This document shows, one piece after another, positions 1-7,634 of a DNA stretch of 64,000 nt. The stretch comes from Streptomyces sp. NBC_01754 (GTDB taxonomy: Bacteria; Actinomycetota; Actinomycetes; Streptomycetales; Streptomycetaceae): the NCBI RefSeq assembly GCF_035918015.1, contig NZ_CP109132.1:4340001-4404000 (forward strand). The letters are read 5' to 3'. Position 1 is the first letter of the stretch; each line of letters starts with the position of its first letter. Under the pieces are notes generated by a model. It saw nothing but the letters and a program-made list of their open reading frames with translations, searched no databases and had not been told where the DNA came from. Both the position numbers and the translations under genes were made by a program.

Positions 1-188
1 GTGTCGTCCTCGACCACACCCATGACGGAGGGAAGGGCCTTCAGGGCCTCGTCGTCGACGAGGGAACGGTCGCGCAGGCCGAGCCGGAGCCGGGTCATGC
101 AGTGGGCGATCGAGCCGACGTTCGCCGCGCCACCGACGAGCGGAAGGATCGCGGCCGCGGTGGCGCGGTTCTTGTCTTCAGTAGCCAT
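1..188 (-). CDS. PTS transporter EIIB domain, partial (sugar or amino-sugar specific)
   Basis: The gene runs off the left edge; only its first 62 codons are here, beginning at the ATG at 188. The visible part is an EIIB domain of the glucose/N-acetylglucosamine/sucrose PTS class: a short leader, a helix-rich stretch and the motif IAHCMTRLRL, whose cysteine is the residue phosphorylated by EIIA. EIIB passes phosphate to the sugar as it enters through EIIC. It lies 44 bases downstream of the MurNAc-6-phosphate etherase gene on the same strand and follows an RpiR regulator, so N-acetylmuramic acid or a related amino sugar is the likely substrate, as for MurP. The specificity is inferred from context, because the EIIC part is outside the window. 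Confidence 0.85.
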   Translation of the reverse strand, partial: MATEDKNRATAAAILPLVGGAANVGSIAHCMTRLRLGLRDRSLVDDEALKALPSVMGVVEDD

Positions 189-232
189 GGTGCGTGGTGC
201 CTTGCTGTGCGGGGGCTGGTGCGGGTGGTGCG

Positions 233-1210
233 TCAGGTGGTGCGTACGGCCGCGAGGGCGGCACGGAGGTGGCCGTGCGATTCGGTGAGGAGCCGGGAGG
301 CCGTGGGGCCGTCGACACCGCCCAGGATGGTGAGGACGGCGTCCTTCACCTCGCCGTCGGTGGCGGTGAGCGCCGCCTCGATCTCCTGGTCGGAGGCGCC
401 GGTGGCGAGGGAGACGATCCGGCGGGAGCGGGCGCGGAGCTTCTCGTTGGAGGCGCGCACGTCGACCATCAGGTTCCCGTAGGTCTTACCCAGCCGGATC
501 ATCGTGATCGTCGAGATCATGTTGAGGACGAGCTTCTGGGCCGTACCCGCCTTGAGCCGGGTGGAGCCCGTCAGCAGCTCGGCGCCGACGACGATCTCCA
601 GTCCGTGTTCGGCGGCGGTGCCCAGCGCGGAGTCCGCGTTGCAGGAGAGGCCGAGGGTGAGGGCGCCCAGGGAGCGGGCGTGCTCGACGGCTCCGACCGC
701 GTACGGGGTGCGGCCGGAGGCGGAGATCCCGACCACCGTGTCGTCGGCGGTGAGGCCCAGTCCGTCCAGGTCGGCGGCGGCCAGCTCCTTGCTGTCCTCG
801 GCGCCCTCGACGGCGGTGACCATGGCGGAGGGGCCGCCCGCGATCAGGCCGATGACCTCGCAGGGGTCGGTGTTGAAGGTGGGCGGGCACTCGCTGGCGT
901 CCAGGACGCCGAGGCGGCCCGCGGTGCCGGCGCCCGCGTAGATCAGCCGGCCGCCCCGTGCCATGCGCTCGGCGGTGGCGTCGATCGCGGCGGCGATCAG
1001 CGGGAGGGCCCGGGCGACGGCGGTGGGGACGGTGCTGTCCTCGCCGTTCATGATGCGGGCTATCTCCGCCGTGGGGAGCTGGTCGATCTCGGCGAGCTCC
1101 GGGCGGAACGCCTCGGTGGTCAGGGTGGCGAGCTGGGCGCGCAGTTCGCCGTAGCCGTCGGAGGTGGCGGCGTCGGTGTCGGCGGCGTTGGCGTCGGCGG
1201 TGGAGGTCAT
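233..1210 (-). CDS. murQ: N-acetylmuramic acid 6-phosphate etherase
   Basis: This 325-residue cytoplasmic enzyme cleaves the lactyl ether of MurNAc-6-phosphate to give GlcNAc-6-phosphate and D-lactate, a step in cell-wall recycling. One SIS sugar-phosphate isomerase fold spans about residues 55-230. The family signature GAGTAGRLGVLDASECPPT lies at about 93-111, and Glu107 and Glu138 (in EGAEDS) sit where the catalytic glutamates of E. coli MurQ occur. The C-terminal 60 residues form the usual helical tail. The ATG at 1210 begins a normal-length protein; the frame is open further upstream only as a by-product of high GC. It lies between murR and the PTS gene, so the three probably form one amino-sugar unit. 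Confidence 0.95.
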   Translation of the reverse strand: MTSTADANAADTDAATSDGYGELRAQLATLTTEAFRPELAEIDQLPTAEIARIMNGEDSTVPTAVARALPLIAAAIDATAERMARGGRLIYAGAGTAGRLGVLDASECPPTFNTDPCEVIGLIAGGPSAMVTAVEGAEDSKELAAADLDGLGLTADDTVVGISASGRTPYAVGAVEHARSLGALTLGLSCNADSALGTAAEHGLEIVVGAELLTGSTRLKAGTAQKLVLNMISTITMIRLGKTYGNLMVDVRASNEKLRARSRRIVSLATGASDQEIEAALTATDGEVKDAVLTILGGVDGPTASRLLTESHGHLRAALAAVRTT

Positions 1211-1296
1211 GGACGGTGGCTCTGCTTTCTCGTTCACGTCACGTGCGGGGTGCGTGTGCGTGCGGGCGGCCCGGAGTTCGCGTGGGCGCGGCGACG

Positions 1297-2214
1297 TCAG
1301 CGGCTGCGGGGGTTGCGGCGGTGCGCGAGTGCCTCGTACGAGGCGGACAGCGCGGGCGCGGCCGTCTCGTAGGTGCGCTGGGCGACTCCTATGAACAGGC
1401 AGTCCACGACCAGCAGCTGACTCGTGCGGCTGGACATGGCGGCGGGCCGCAGCTCGCTCTCCCGGGCGGTCGAGGTGGTCAGGATGTGGTCGGCGTACTG
1501 CGTGACCGGACCGTCCGGGCGGCCGGTGATCGCGATCGTCGTCGCGCCGTGGTCGAAGGCCACCCGCAGTGGCTCTATGACGTCGCCGGTGGAACCGGAG
1601 TGGGTGATGGCGATGGCCACGTCCCCCGAGCGGAGCTGCACCGCGTTGGTCACGGCGAGGTGCGGGTCCGTGTGGGCATGGGCTATCAGGCCGATGCGGA
1701 GCAGCTTCTGCGCCAGGTCCTGGCCGACCAGGGAGGAGGCGCCGACACCGTAGACGTCGATGCGGCGGGCGGTCGCGGCGGCGGACACGGCGGCGCCGAG
1801 CTGGACGGTGTCGAGTCCGGCGGCGGTGTCGGCGAGGGTCTGCTGCTCGTCGTAGGCGAGCTTGGAGACGACGTCGGCGATCGGGTCGTCGACGGCGATG
1901 TCCGCCGTGACGGCGGGCGCCCGGCCGGACTGCTGGTGGGCGGCGAGTCCGGCGAGGGCCAGGCGCAGATCGCGGTAGCCCGGGTATCCCAGGAGGCGGG
2001 CCGTGCGGACCACGGTGGCCTCGCTGGTGCCGGTCAGCTCGGCGAGACCGGTGACGGTGAGGGCGGCGCATCCGGCGGGATCCCCCGCGACGGCTTCGGC
2101 CACCCGCTGCATGGAGCGGGTCATGGACGGAGCGAGGGTGCGCACCTTGGCGGCGAGGGCCGCCGGGGCGGGCGGGGAATCAGCCTTGAAAATTTCCTTC
2201 ACGTCATTGGTCAC
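1297..2214 (-). CDS. RpiR-family transcriptional regulator (MurR-like)
   Basis: This is a 305-residue RpiR-type regulator. The N-terminal helix-turn-helix occupies about residues 30-105, with a recognition segment around ELTGTSEATVVRTARLLG. A C-terminal SIS domain at about 130-270 contains the phosphosugar-binding stretches GVGASSLV and THSGSTGD. Such proteins bind a sugar phosphate and control amino-sugar catabolism; E. coli MurR senses MurNAc-6-phosphate. It is followed by murQ after an 86-base gap, so local control of murQ and the PTS gene is the obvious role. The GTG start at 2214 gives the expected length. Two GAAA/TTTC inverted repeats at and just upstream of the start could be its own operators. 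Confidence 0.9.
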   Translation of the reverse strand: MTNDVKEIFKADSPPAPAALAAKVRTLAPSMTRSMQRVAEAVAGDPAGCAALTVTGLAELTGTSEATVVRTARLLGYPGYRDLRLALAGLAAHQQSGRAPAVTADIAVDDPIADVVSKLAYDEQQTLADTAAGLDTVQLGAAVSAAATARRIDVYGVGASSLVGQDLAQKLLRIGLIAHAHTDPHLAVTNAVQLRSGDVAIAITHSGSTGDVIEPLRVAFDHGATTIAITGRPDGPVTQYADHILTTSTARESELRPAAMSSRTSQLLVVDCLFIGVAQRTYETAAPALSASYEALAHRRNPRSR

Positions 2215-2233
2215 TCTTGAAAGATATTTTCAA
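2188..2233 (-). promoter_or_regulatory. Candidate RpiR/MurR operator pair at the murR start
   Basis: The imperfect 17-mer TTGAAAGATATTTTCAA at 2217-2233 has perfect TTGAAA/TTTCAA arms. A second site, GAAAATTTC at 2188-2196, lies inside the first codons of murR. RpiR-family regulators commonly bind such AT-rich inverted repeats, and this is a striking AT-rich island in GC-rich DNA. Binding by MurR is inferred. Confidence 0.5.
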
Positions 2234-2323
2234 CCCTGTGGTCCGTCAACCCCCTTTGGTCCCTACCTGTGGAAAACTCCCCGGCTTCCGCTCCGGACCG
2301 CGCGGCAGGGGGACAATGGGGGC

Positions 2324-2692
2324 ATGGAGTCGAACACCCTGGAGCAGCAGCTGCACACCGCACGCGCGCTGGTGATGGCCGATCTCGTCGCGGGGGACGT
2401 CGCCGAGGCGCAGATCGTCTCGCTGGTGGAGGACGCGGTGGCCCACCGGCGGTGGTGGGTCGAGCAGTGGCCCGAGGGCGCGTCCTTCGTCACCGGCCTG
2501 ATCGCGCAGGACGTCCAGGACGCCCTGCTGGAGCGGTACGGCCGCTGGCCGCTGTGCCCGGTCTGCTCGGAGGGCGGCCCGCACGCCCTCGAGGTGGAAC
2601 CGGAGCTCGGCGCCGATCCGCACTGGGTCTGCACCGAGACGGCGGTGTCCGTCGCTCCGGTCGGCGCGCTCGCCCGGGTGCTGCGCCGGTGA
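2324..2692 (+). CDS. Conserved hypothetical protein with a CPxC motif
   Basis: This 122-residue protein has no signal peptide or membrane segment. The N-terminal two thirds is helical and acidic. The C-terminal part contains CPVC, followed after about 25 residues by HWVC, which could form a small metal site. I do not recognise a named family. The stop overlaps the GTG start of the next gene (GTGA), so the two are translationally coupled. A -10-like hexamer, GACAAT, lies six bases before the ATG, suggesting a leaderless transcript. The pairing with a DUF4031 protein is the only functional hint. Confidence 0.75.
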   Translation: MESNTLEQQLHTARALVMADLVAGDVAEAQIVSLVEDAVAHRRWWVEQWPEGASFVTGLIAQDVQDALLERYGRWPLCPVCSEGGPHALEVEPELGADPHWVCTETAVSVAPVGALARVLRR

Positions 2693-3033
2693 CCGTGTAC
2701 ATCGACCCGCCGACCTGGCCGGGGCACGGGTACATGTGGTCGCACCTGGTCAGCGACGTGTCGTTCGAGGAGCTGCACGCGTTCGCCGCCGGCATCGGCT
2801 GCCCGTCACGTGCCTTCGAGCGCGACCACTACGACCTACCCGAGGCGCGTTACGCGGACGCGGTGCGCGCCGGCGCGAAAGAGGTCGGTTCGAAGGAGAT
2901 CGTGCGCCGGATCACGGCCGCCGGGCTGCGCCGTCCGAAGGGCCGGCCGGCCCCGGGGCCTTCGCCGGTGGAAGCGTCCGCGACGCCCGTGGAGCCGTCC
3001 GTGACACCTAGGGTGCCGTCCGTGACCGTGTGA
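2689..3033 (+). CDS. DUF4031 family protein
   Basis: This 114-residue protein starts with GTG at 2689, overlapping the previous stop by four bases. Residues 1-80 match the DUF4031 pattern: VYIDPPTWPGHGYMWSHL near the start, then an FERDHYDLPEARY segment. Conserved tryptophans, histidines and acidic residues suggest a small enzyme or binding protein, but no activity is established. The last 30 residues are a proline-, serine- and threonine-rich tail that is probably disordered. Its end overlaps the end of the convergent exporter gene by 26 bases. Confidence 0.8.
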   Translation: MTVYIDPPTWPGHGYMWSHLVSDVSFEELHAFAAGIGCPSRAFERDHYDLPEARYADAVRAGAKEVGSKEIVRRITAAGLRRPKGRPAPGPSPVEASATPVEPSVTPRVPSVTV

Positions 3034-4276
3034 CGCCCGCCGGGGAGTCCACGACGGCGAGGGGTGCCGCGGCGGCGCCCGCGATCCGCCGGGACGGCCC
3101 GCCCCCGCTCAGCCGCAGGGCCGCCGCCACGGCCGCGAGGCCGACGACCAGCATGGCCGCGCCCGCCCACGCGGGCGCCTGGTAGCCGAAGTCCGCGTCG
3201 ATCACGGCACCGCCGAGCCACGGTCCGCCGGTGTTCCCCAGGTTGAACGCGGCCGTCGTCGTCGCGCCCGCCAGCGTCGGGGCCGCCCCGGCCACGTTGA
3301 ACATCCGGGCGTTGAGCGCCGGCGCGGTGAAGAACGCGGACAGTCCCAGCAGGAACGCCAGCGCGACCACCGCGACCTGGCTGGACGCGAACAGGGCCAG
3401 TGCCACCAGGAAGACCGTCGACGCGCTGATTCCGCTCAGCAGCACACCGAAGAGGTGCGCGTCCGCGACACGGCCGCCGATCACCGTACCGATCAGGGCA
3501 CCCAGACCGAACAGCGCCAGCACCCAGGGCACCCGGCCCGAGCTCAGTCCCGCCACATCCGTCAGCAGCGGCGCCAGGTAGCTGAACGCGCAGAACACAC
3601 CACCGGCGGCGAGCGCGGTGATGACGATCGCCAGCCACACCTGACGGTCCCGGTAGATCGCCACCTCCTGCCTCAGCCGGGGCTTCTCGGCCGGCAGCGG
3701 GATGCGCGGGATCCGGGTGACGACCCCCACCAGGGCCACCGCGGAGGCGGCCCCCACCGCCCAGAACGCCGAGCGCCAGCCGAAGTGCTCACCGAGGAAC
3801 GCGCCGAGCGGCACGCCCAGCACATTGGCGACCGACAGCCCGCCGATCATCACGGCCATCGCCCGCGCCCGCGTGTTCACCGGCACCATCGCGATGGCGA
3901 CGGCCGCCCCGACGGCCCAGAACCCGGCGCACGCCAGCGCGCTCACCACCCGCGAGACGAACAGCACCTCGTACGTCCCCGCCAGCGCGCCCGCGACCTG
4001 GCCCAGCCCGAAGACCGAGATGAGGGCGATGAGCGTCGTACGGCGGGGCAGCCGGAGCGTGGCCACGGCGAGCAGCGGGGCACCGACGACCATGCCGATC
4101 GCGAACGCGGATATCAGGAGCCCGGCCCGCGGAATGGAAACGTCCATGTCCTCGGCGATCGGCGGCAGCAGCCCCGACAGCATGAACTCACTGGTACCGA
4201 GGGCGAAGACCGAGAGGCCGAGGATGTACACGGCCAGCGGCATACGGGGGCGGTGACTGGAAACAGAGTCGGGCAT
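3008..4276 (-). CDS. Cmx/CmlR-type chloramphenicol efflux MFS transporter
   Basis: This is a 12-helix major facilitator transporter of about 400 residues. The opening MPLAVYILGLSVFALGTSEF and the following GLLPPIAEDM segment are very close to actinomycete chloramphenicol exporters such as S. lividans CmlR, which expel the drug in exchange for protons. Related Bcr/CflA and arabinose-efflux carriers share the fold, so the true substrate may differ. Three in-frame starts are possible (4309, 4276, 4243); family members usually begin at the MPLAVYILG methionine (4243). I list 4276 because it needs no overlap with the upstream gene, but the start is uncertain. The HD-domain gene lies just upstream on the same strand, and the 3' end overlaps the DUF4031 gene. 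Confidence 0.85.
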   Translation of the reverse strand: MPDSVSSHRPRMPLAVYILGLSVFALGTSEFMLSGLLPPIAEDMDVSIPRAGLLISAFAIGMVVGAPLLAVATLRLPRRTTLIALISVFGLGQVAGALAGTYEVLFVSRVVSALACAGFWAVGAAVAIAMVPVNTRARAMAVMIGGLSVANVLGVPLGAFLGEHFGWRSAFWAVGAASAVALVGVVTRIPRIPLPAEKPRLRQEVAIYRDRQVWLAIVITALAAGGVFCAFSYLAPLLTDVAGLSSGRVPWVLALFGLGALIGTVIGGRVADAHLFGVLLSGISASTVFLVALALFASSQVAVVALAFLLGLSAFFTAPALNARMFNVAGAAPTLAGATTTAAFNLGNTGGPWLGGAVIDADFGYQAPAWAGAAMLVVGLAAVAAALRLSGGGPSRRIAGAAAAPLAVVDSPAGVTRSRTAP

Positions 4277-4318
4277 GACATCCAGCAACAGTGACCCGGT
4301 GCCCGCCATTCCCGTGTC

Positions 4319-4963
4319 TCAGCGGGTGAGCAGCCCCAGCTCCGTCGTCAGATTCTGCCGGGCCCTCGGCTCCCACACCTCGGCCCCGTGGGGCGTACGG
4401 AACAGGCGGGGCAGTCCCAGGAGTTGCCGTAGGACGTCGGCCCGGCCCTCCCGGAAGACGTCGTCCGGGACGAAGCCGTACTCCTCGCGCACCTGGGCCG
4501 CGTACGCCGCGTACTCCTTCGGGGCGGAGGCCAGGACCGCCAGGTCGGCGTCGCAGAGCACCGCGCCGTTGGTGTCGCCGTCCGCCGGGTCGTGGCCGGC
4601 GGTGAGCCGCACCAGCCGGGCCACCTCGGCCGTCGCCGCGTCCGGCACACCGGCCTCCGTCAGGGCCCGCTCGGCGAGCGCGGCGCTGCGCTCCTCGTTC
4701 TCGGAGCGGTCGGGGCGGTAGACCGCGTCGTGGAACCAGGCGGCCAGGCGGACCAGGTCCGGGTCGGCGGCATGGCCGGCGAGGCTGTCGACGTGGTCCA
4801 GGACCTGGGCGAGGTGGGCCGTGGTGTGGTAGCGCCGCTGGGGCTCGGCCCAGCGCTCCAGGAGGTTGTCGGCGTACGGCAGCGGGTCGGGGCCGGGGGT
4901 CCGGCCCCGGGCGCCGGCGAGGGCGTCCTGCCAGCGGGCGCGGAGTGCGGAGGCGTCGGTCAT
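4319..4963 (-). CDS. HD-domain metal-dependent phosphohydrolase-like protein
   Basis: This 214-residue soluble protein carries the metal-binding pattern of a small HD superfamily hydrolase: RYHTTAHLAQVL near residue 45, LAAWFHDAVY around 70, and the acidic ENEERSA segment after it. Members resemble COG4339, predicted to hydrolyse phosphate esters or nucleotides; the substrate is unknown. The ATG at 4963 is preceded at seven bases by a TACCCT hexamer, the leaderless-promoter pattern seen repeatedly here. It is divergent from pxpA, 72 bases away, and the MFS gene follows it on the same strand. Confidence 0.8.
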   Translation of the reverse strand: MTDASALRARWQDALAGARGRTPGPDPLPYADNLLERWAEPQRRYHTTAHLAQVLDHVDSLAGHAADPDLVRLAAWFHDAVYRPDRSENEERSAALAERALTEAGVPDAATAEVARLVRLTAGHDPADGDTNGAVLCDADLAVLASAPKEYAAYAAQVREEYGFVPDDVFREGRADVLRQLLGLPRLFRTPHGAEVWEPRARQNLTTELGLLTR

Positions 4964-5000
4964 AAGGGCGAGGGTAGAGCGGCCGGCGCCGGGCCGGACC

Positions 5001-5029
5001 TTGTCGGGCGGGGCGGAGACCGCTAGTTT
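5001..5029 (+). promoter_or_regulatory. Promoter of pxpA (-35/-10)
   Basis: TTGTCG (5001-5006) and TAGTTT (5024-5029), separated by 17 bases, form a good vegetative-type promoter. The GTG start of pxpA begins six bases after the -10, so the transcript would have essentially no leader. It overlaps the divergent promoter region of the HD-domain gene. Confidence 0.6.
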
Positions 5030-5035
5030 GCGGCG

Positions 5036-5845
5036 GTGACAGAAGCGGCGTACCGGACGGACCACGGCGCGGCCCTCGCTGCCCCGACGCTCGTGATGGA
5101 TCTCAACGCGGACCTCGGCGAGGGGTTCGGGCGCTGGACCCTCACCGAGGACGAGGCGCTGCTGACCTGCGTCACCAGCGCCAACGTGGCCTGCGGGTTC
5201 CACGCGGGCGACGCCTCCGTGATGCGGCGGGTCTGCGACACGGCGGCCGCCCGGGGCGTACGCATCGGGGCCCAGGTCTCCTACCGGGACCTGGCCGGAT
5301 TCGGCCGGCGAGCCATGGACGTCCCGGCCGCCGAGCTCACCGCCGAGACCGCCTACCAGATCGGCGCGCTCCGGGTGTTCGCCGAGGCGGCCGGCTCCTT
5401 CGTGGCGTACGTCAAGCCGCACGGCGCCCTGTACAACCGCACCGTCCGGGACGACGGGCAGGCGGCCGCCGTCGTCGCCGGGGTGCTGCTCGCCGGCGGC
5501 CGCCCCGCCGTCCTGGGCCTGCCCGGATCCCGGCTGCTCGCGCACGCCCGGGAGGCCGGACTGACCGCCGTCGAGGAGGCCTTCGCCGACCGCGCCTACA
5601 CACCCCGGGGCACCCTCGTGCCCCGGGGTGAGGACGGCGCGGTGGTGCACGACCCGGACGAGGTGGTGCGCCGGAGCGTCGGCATGGCCGTCGAGCGCGC
5701 CGTGACCGGTGCGGACGGCGGCCGGATACCCGTCATGGCCAGGTCGCTGTGCGTCCACGGGGACACCCCGGGGGCGGCGGCGCTCGCCCGCCGTGTCCGG
5801 GCGGCCCTGGAGGACGCGGGCGTCACCGTACGGGCGTTCGTGTGA
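5036..5845 (+). CDS. pxpA: 5-oxoprolinase subunit PxpA (LamB/YcsF family)
   Basis: This 269-residue protein is the LamB/YcsF subunit of the ATP-dependent prokaryotic 5-oxoprolinase, which opens pyroglutamate to glutamate together with PxpB and PxpC. The family opening MDLNADLGEGFGRW lies at about residues 21-34, followed by ANVACGFHAGD and YVKPHGALYN, which carry conserved acidic and histidine residues of the active site. The GTG start at 5036 fits a leaderless transcript; translation could also begin nearer the MDLNADLGE segment, since the first 20 residues are not conserved. The stop overlaps the pxpB GTG start by four bases. Confidence 0.92.
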   Translation: MTEAAYRTDHGAALAAPTLVMDLNADLGEGFGRWTLTEDEALLTCVTSANVACGFHAGDASVMRRVCDTAAARGVRIGAQVSYRDLAGFGRRAMDVPAAELTAETAYQIGALRVFAEAAGSFVAYVKPHGALYNRTVRDDGQAAAVVAGVLLAGGRPAVLGLPGSRLLAHAREAGLTAVEEAFADRAYTPRGTLVPRGEDGAVVHDPDEVVRRSVGMAVERAVTGADGGRIPVMARSLCVHGDTPGAAALARRVRAALEDAGVTVRAFV

Positions 5846-6486
5846 GCGCGGTACGGGTGCTCCCGGCCGGGCCCGGGGCCCTGCTGGTGGAGCTGCCCTC
5901 CGGCGAGGCGGCCGAGGCCTTCCACGCGGAGCTGCTGCGCCGCCGGGCCGACGGCACGCTGCCCGCCGTCCGCGAGGTCGTCCCCGGGGCCACCACCGTG
6001 CTGCTGGACGGGATCGAGCCCCGGGCGGCCGGGGGACTCGCCCGGCGGCTGACGTCCTGGGAGATACCGCCGCCCCGCCGGGACGCCGGTGCCGCTGTCG
6101 AGATCCCGGTGGTCTACGACGGCCCCGACCTCGCCGACACCGCCCGGGCGTGGGGCGTGGGAGTCGCCGAGGTGCCGCGCATCCACGCGGGGACCGAGTT
6201 CCGGGTGGCGTTCTGCGGGTTCGCACCCGGGTTCGGCTACCTCACAGGGCTGCCCGCGCATCTGCGTGTACCGCGCCGGGCCACTCCGCGTACCCGGGTA
6301 CCCGCCGGAGCGGTGGCCCTGGCCGGGCCGTACACCGGGGTCTATCCGCGCCCCTCGCCCGGGGGCTGGCAGCTCATCGGCCGGATGCCCGGACCGGAGG
6401 CCCTGTGGGACCCGGGACGCGAGCCGGCGGCGCTGCTGGGGCCCGGGGCCCGGGTGCGCTTCCTCGTGGTGGAGGACGCCCGGTGA
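5842..6486 (+). CDS. pxpB: 5-oxoprolinase subunit PxpB (KipI family)
   Basis: This 214-residue allophanate-hydrolase subunit 1 homologue is one half of the carboxylase-like part of 5-oxoprolinase. The family features are EIPVVYDGPDLADTA at about residue 88 and the strongly conserved FCGFAPGFGYLTGLP stretch at about 124-138, then a PRPSPGGWQLIGRMP segment. The start is the GTG overlapping the pxpA stop. The end of the gene carries a short sequence that is repeated 38 bases downstream, leaving a 12-codon remnant ORF before pxpC. Confidence 0.92.
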   Translation: MSAVRVLPAGPGALLVELPSGEAAEAFHAELLRRRADGTLPAVREVVPGATTVLLDGIEPRAAGGLARRLTSWEIPPPRRDAGAAVEIPVVYDGPDLADTARAWGVGVAEVPRIHAGTEFRVAFCGFAPGFGYLTGLPAHLRVPRRATPRTRVPAGAVALAGPYTGVYPRPSPGGWQLIGRMPGPEALWDPGREPAALLGPGARVRFLVVEDAR

Positions 6487-6526
6487 CCACGGTGCCTCCT
6501 GTGGCGGCGGAGGACGCGCGGTGACC
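6471..6526 (+). repeat. Short direct duplication at the pxpB/pxpC junction
   Basis: GGAGGACGCCCGGTGACC at 6471-6488 recurs with one change at 6509-6526, 38 bases away. The first copy holds the pxpB stop and an old GTGA-style start; the second holds the ribosome site and the GTG used by pxpC. A 12-codon ORF lies between them. Confidence 0.8.
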
Positions 6527-7465
6527 CGGGTGCCCGGCACGGTCGGGGCCGGGATGCCGGAGCAGGGGTGCGGCGGTGTGCGGCCCGGGGCGGGCGCGGG
6601 GCCCGGGCTGGAGGTGGTGCGGGCCGGGGCGCTGACCACGGTGCAGGACGCGGGACGCGGCGGCTGGGCGCATCTGGGTGTGCCCCGGGCGGGCGCCCTG
6701 GACGGGGCGGCCCGGGACCTGGCCAACCGGCTCGCGGGCAACGCGCCGGACGCGGCCGTGCTGGAGACCACGCTCACGGGGTGCGCGGTCCGGGTGTCCG
6801 GCGCCCGGCCGGTGACCGTCGTGGTCGGCGGGGCGGTGTGCCGGGTGACGGTGGACGGGCGGCCGGTGGCCTGGGGCGCGCCCGTACGCGTACCCCCGGG
6901 TGCGGTGCTGGAGGCCGGGCACGCGCTGCACGGGCTCCGCGCCTATCTGGCGTTCGGCGGCGGCCTGGTCCCCGAACCGGTGCTCGGCAGCAGGTCGGCC
7001 GACCTGCTCTCGGGGCTCGGCCCGCCGGTCCTGCGGGACGGCGACGTGCTGCCCCTGGGCGCGGTGGCTCCCGGGAGCCGTCTTCCGGCGGCCGGTCCCG
7101 CGCCCTGGCCGGGAGTGCCCGGGGAGCTGGTCCTGCCCGTGCACCCGGGGCCGCGCGACGACTGGTTCACGCCCGCCGCGCTGCGTACGCTCACCACCGC
7201 CGTGTACCGGGTCGCGGCGCAGAGCAACCGGATCGGGCTGCGCACCGAGGGGCCTCCCCTGGAACGCGCCAGGGGAGGCGAACTGCCCAGCGAGGGCATG
7301 GTGCTGGGCGCCGTACAGGTGCCGCCGGACGGGCGGCCCGTGGTGTTCCTGAACGACCATCCGACGACCGGCGGCTATCCCGTCGTCGGCGTGGTCGCGG
7401 CGTCCGCCCTGGACGCGGCGGCACAGGCGGCCCCGGGGACACCGGTGCGGTTCGTGCCGGCCTGA
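6521..7465 (+). CDS. pxpC: 5-oxoprolinase subunit PxpC (KipA / biotin-dependent carboxyltransferase family)
   Basis: This 314-residue protein is the allophanate-hydrolase subunit 2 homologue that completes the PxpABC enzyme. Conserved stretches include LTTVQDAGRGGWAHLGVPRAGALD near residue 40, AYLAFGGG near 145, the QSNRIGLRTEG motif near 235, and LPSEGMVLGAVQVPPDG followed by NDHPTTGGYP. The first 25 residues are a glycine-rich extension. The GTG at 6521 has GGAGG about nine bases upstream. The order pxpA-pxpB-pxpC on one strand with tight spacing marks an operon. Confidence 0.92.
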   Translation: MTRVPGTVGAGMPEQGCGGVRPGAGAGPGLEVVRAGALTTVQDAGRGGWAHLGVPRAGALDGAARDLANRLAGNAPDAAVLETTLTGCAVRVSGARPVTVVVGGAVCRVTVDGRPVAWGAPVRVPPGAVLEAGHALHGLRAYLAFGGGLVPEPVLGSRSADLLSGLGPPVLRDGDVLPLGAVAPGSRLPAAGPAPWPGVPGELVLPVHPGPRDDWFTPAALRTLTTAVYRVAAQSNRIGLRTEGPPLERARGGELPSEGMVLGAVQVPPDGRPVVFLNDHPTTGGYPVVGVVAASALDAAAQAAPGTPVRFVPA

Positions 7466-7595
7466 GCGCCGGTGGCGCGGGGGCGGTGCCCCCGGCGGCG
7501 TCCGGCCCACGGCCGCGCGCCCTCTCATGTGTGCGTGACGCACGCGTTCACACGGGGAGCTGCGCCCTCAGGCGGCTGACCCGTAGGCTGGTCAA

Positions 7596-7607
7596 TGGAC
7601 TAGACCT
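7596..7607 (+). promoter_or_regulatory. DasR-responsive-element-like site upstream of the CutC-family gene
   Basis: TGGACTAGACCT matches the core TGGTCTAGACCA of DasR (GntR family) binding sites at 10 of 12 positions. It lies just downstream of a -10-like TAGGCT (7584-7589), near the expected transcription start, and 28 bases before the CutC-family ATG. DasR control of this gene is inferred. Confidence 0.45.
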
Positions 7608-7634
7608 ATAGACGCTCCGAAGAATTGGAATCCC

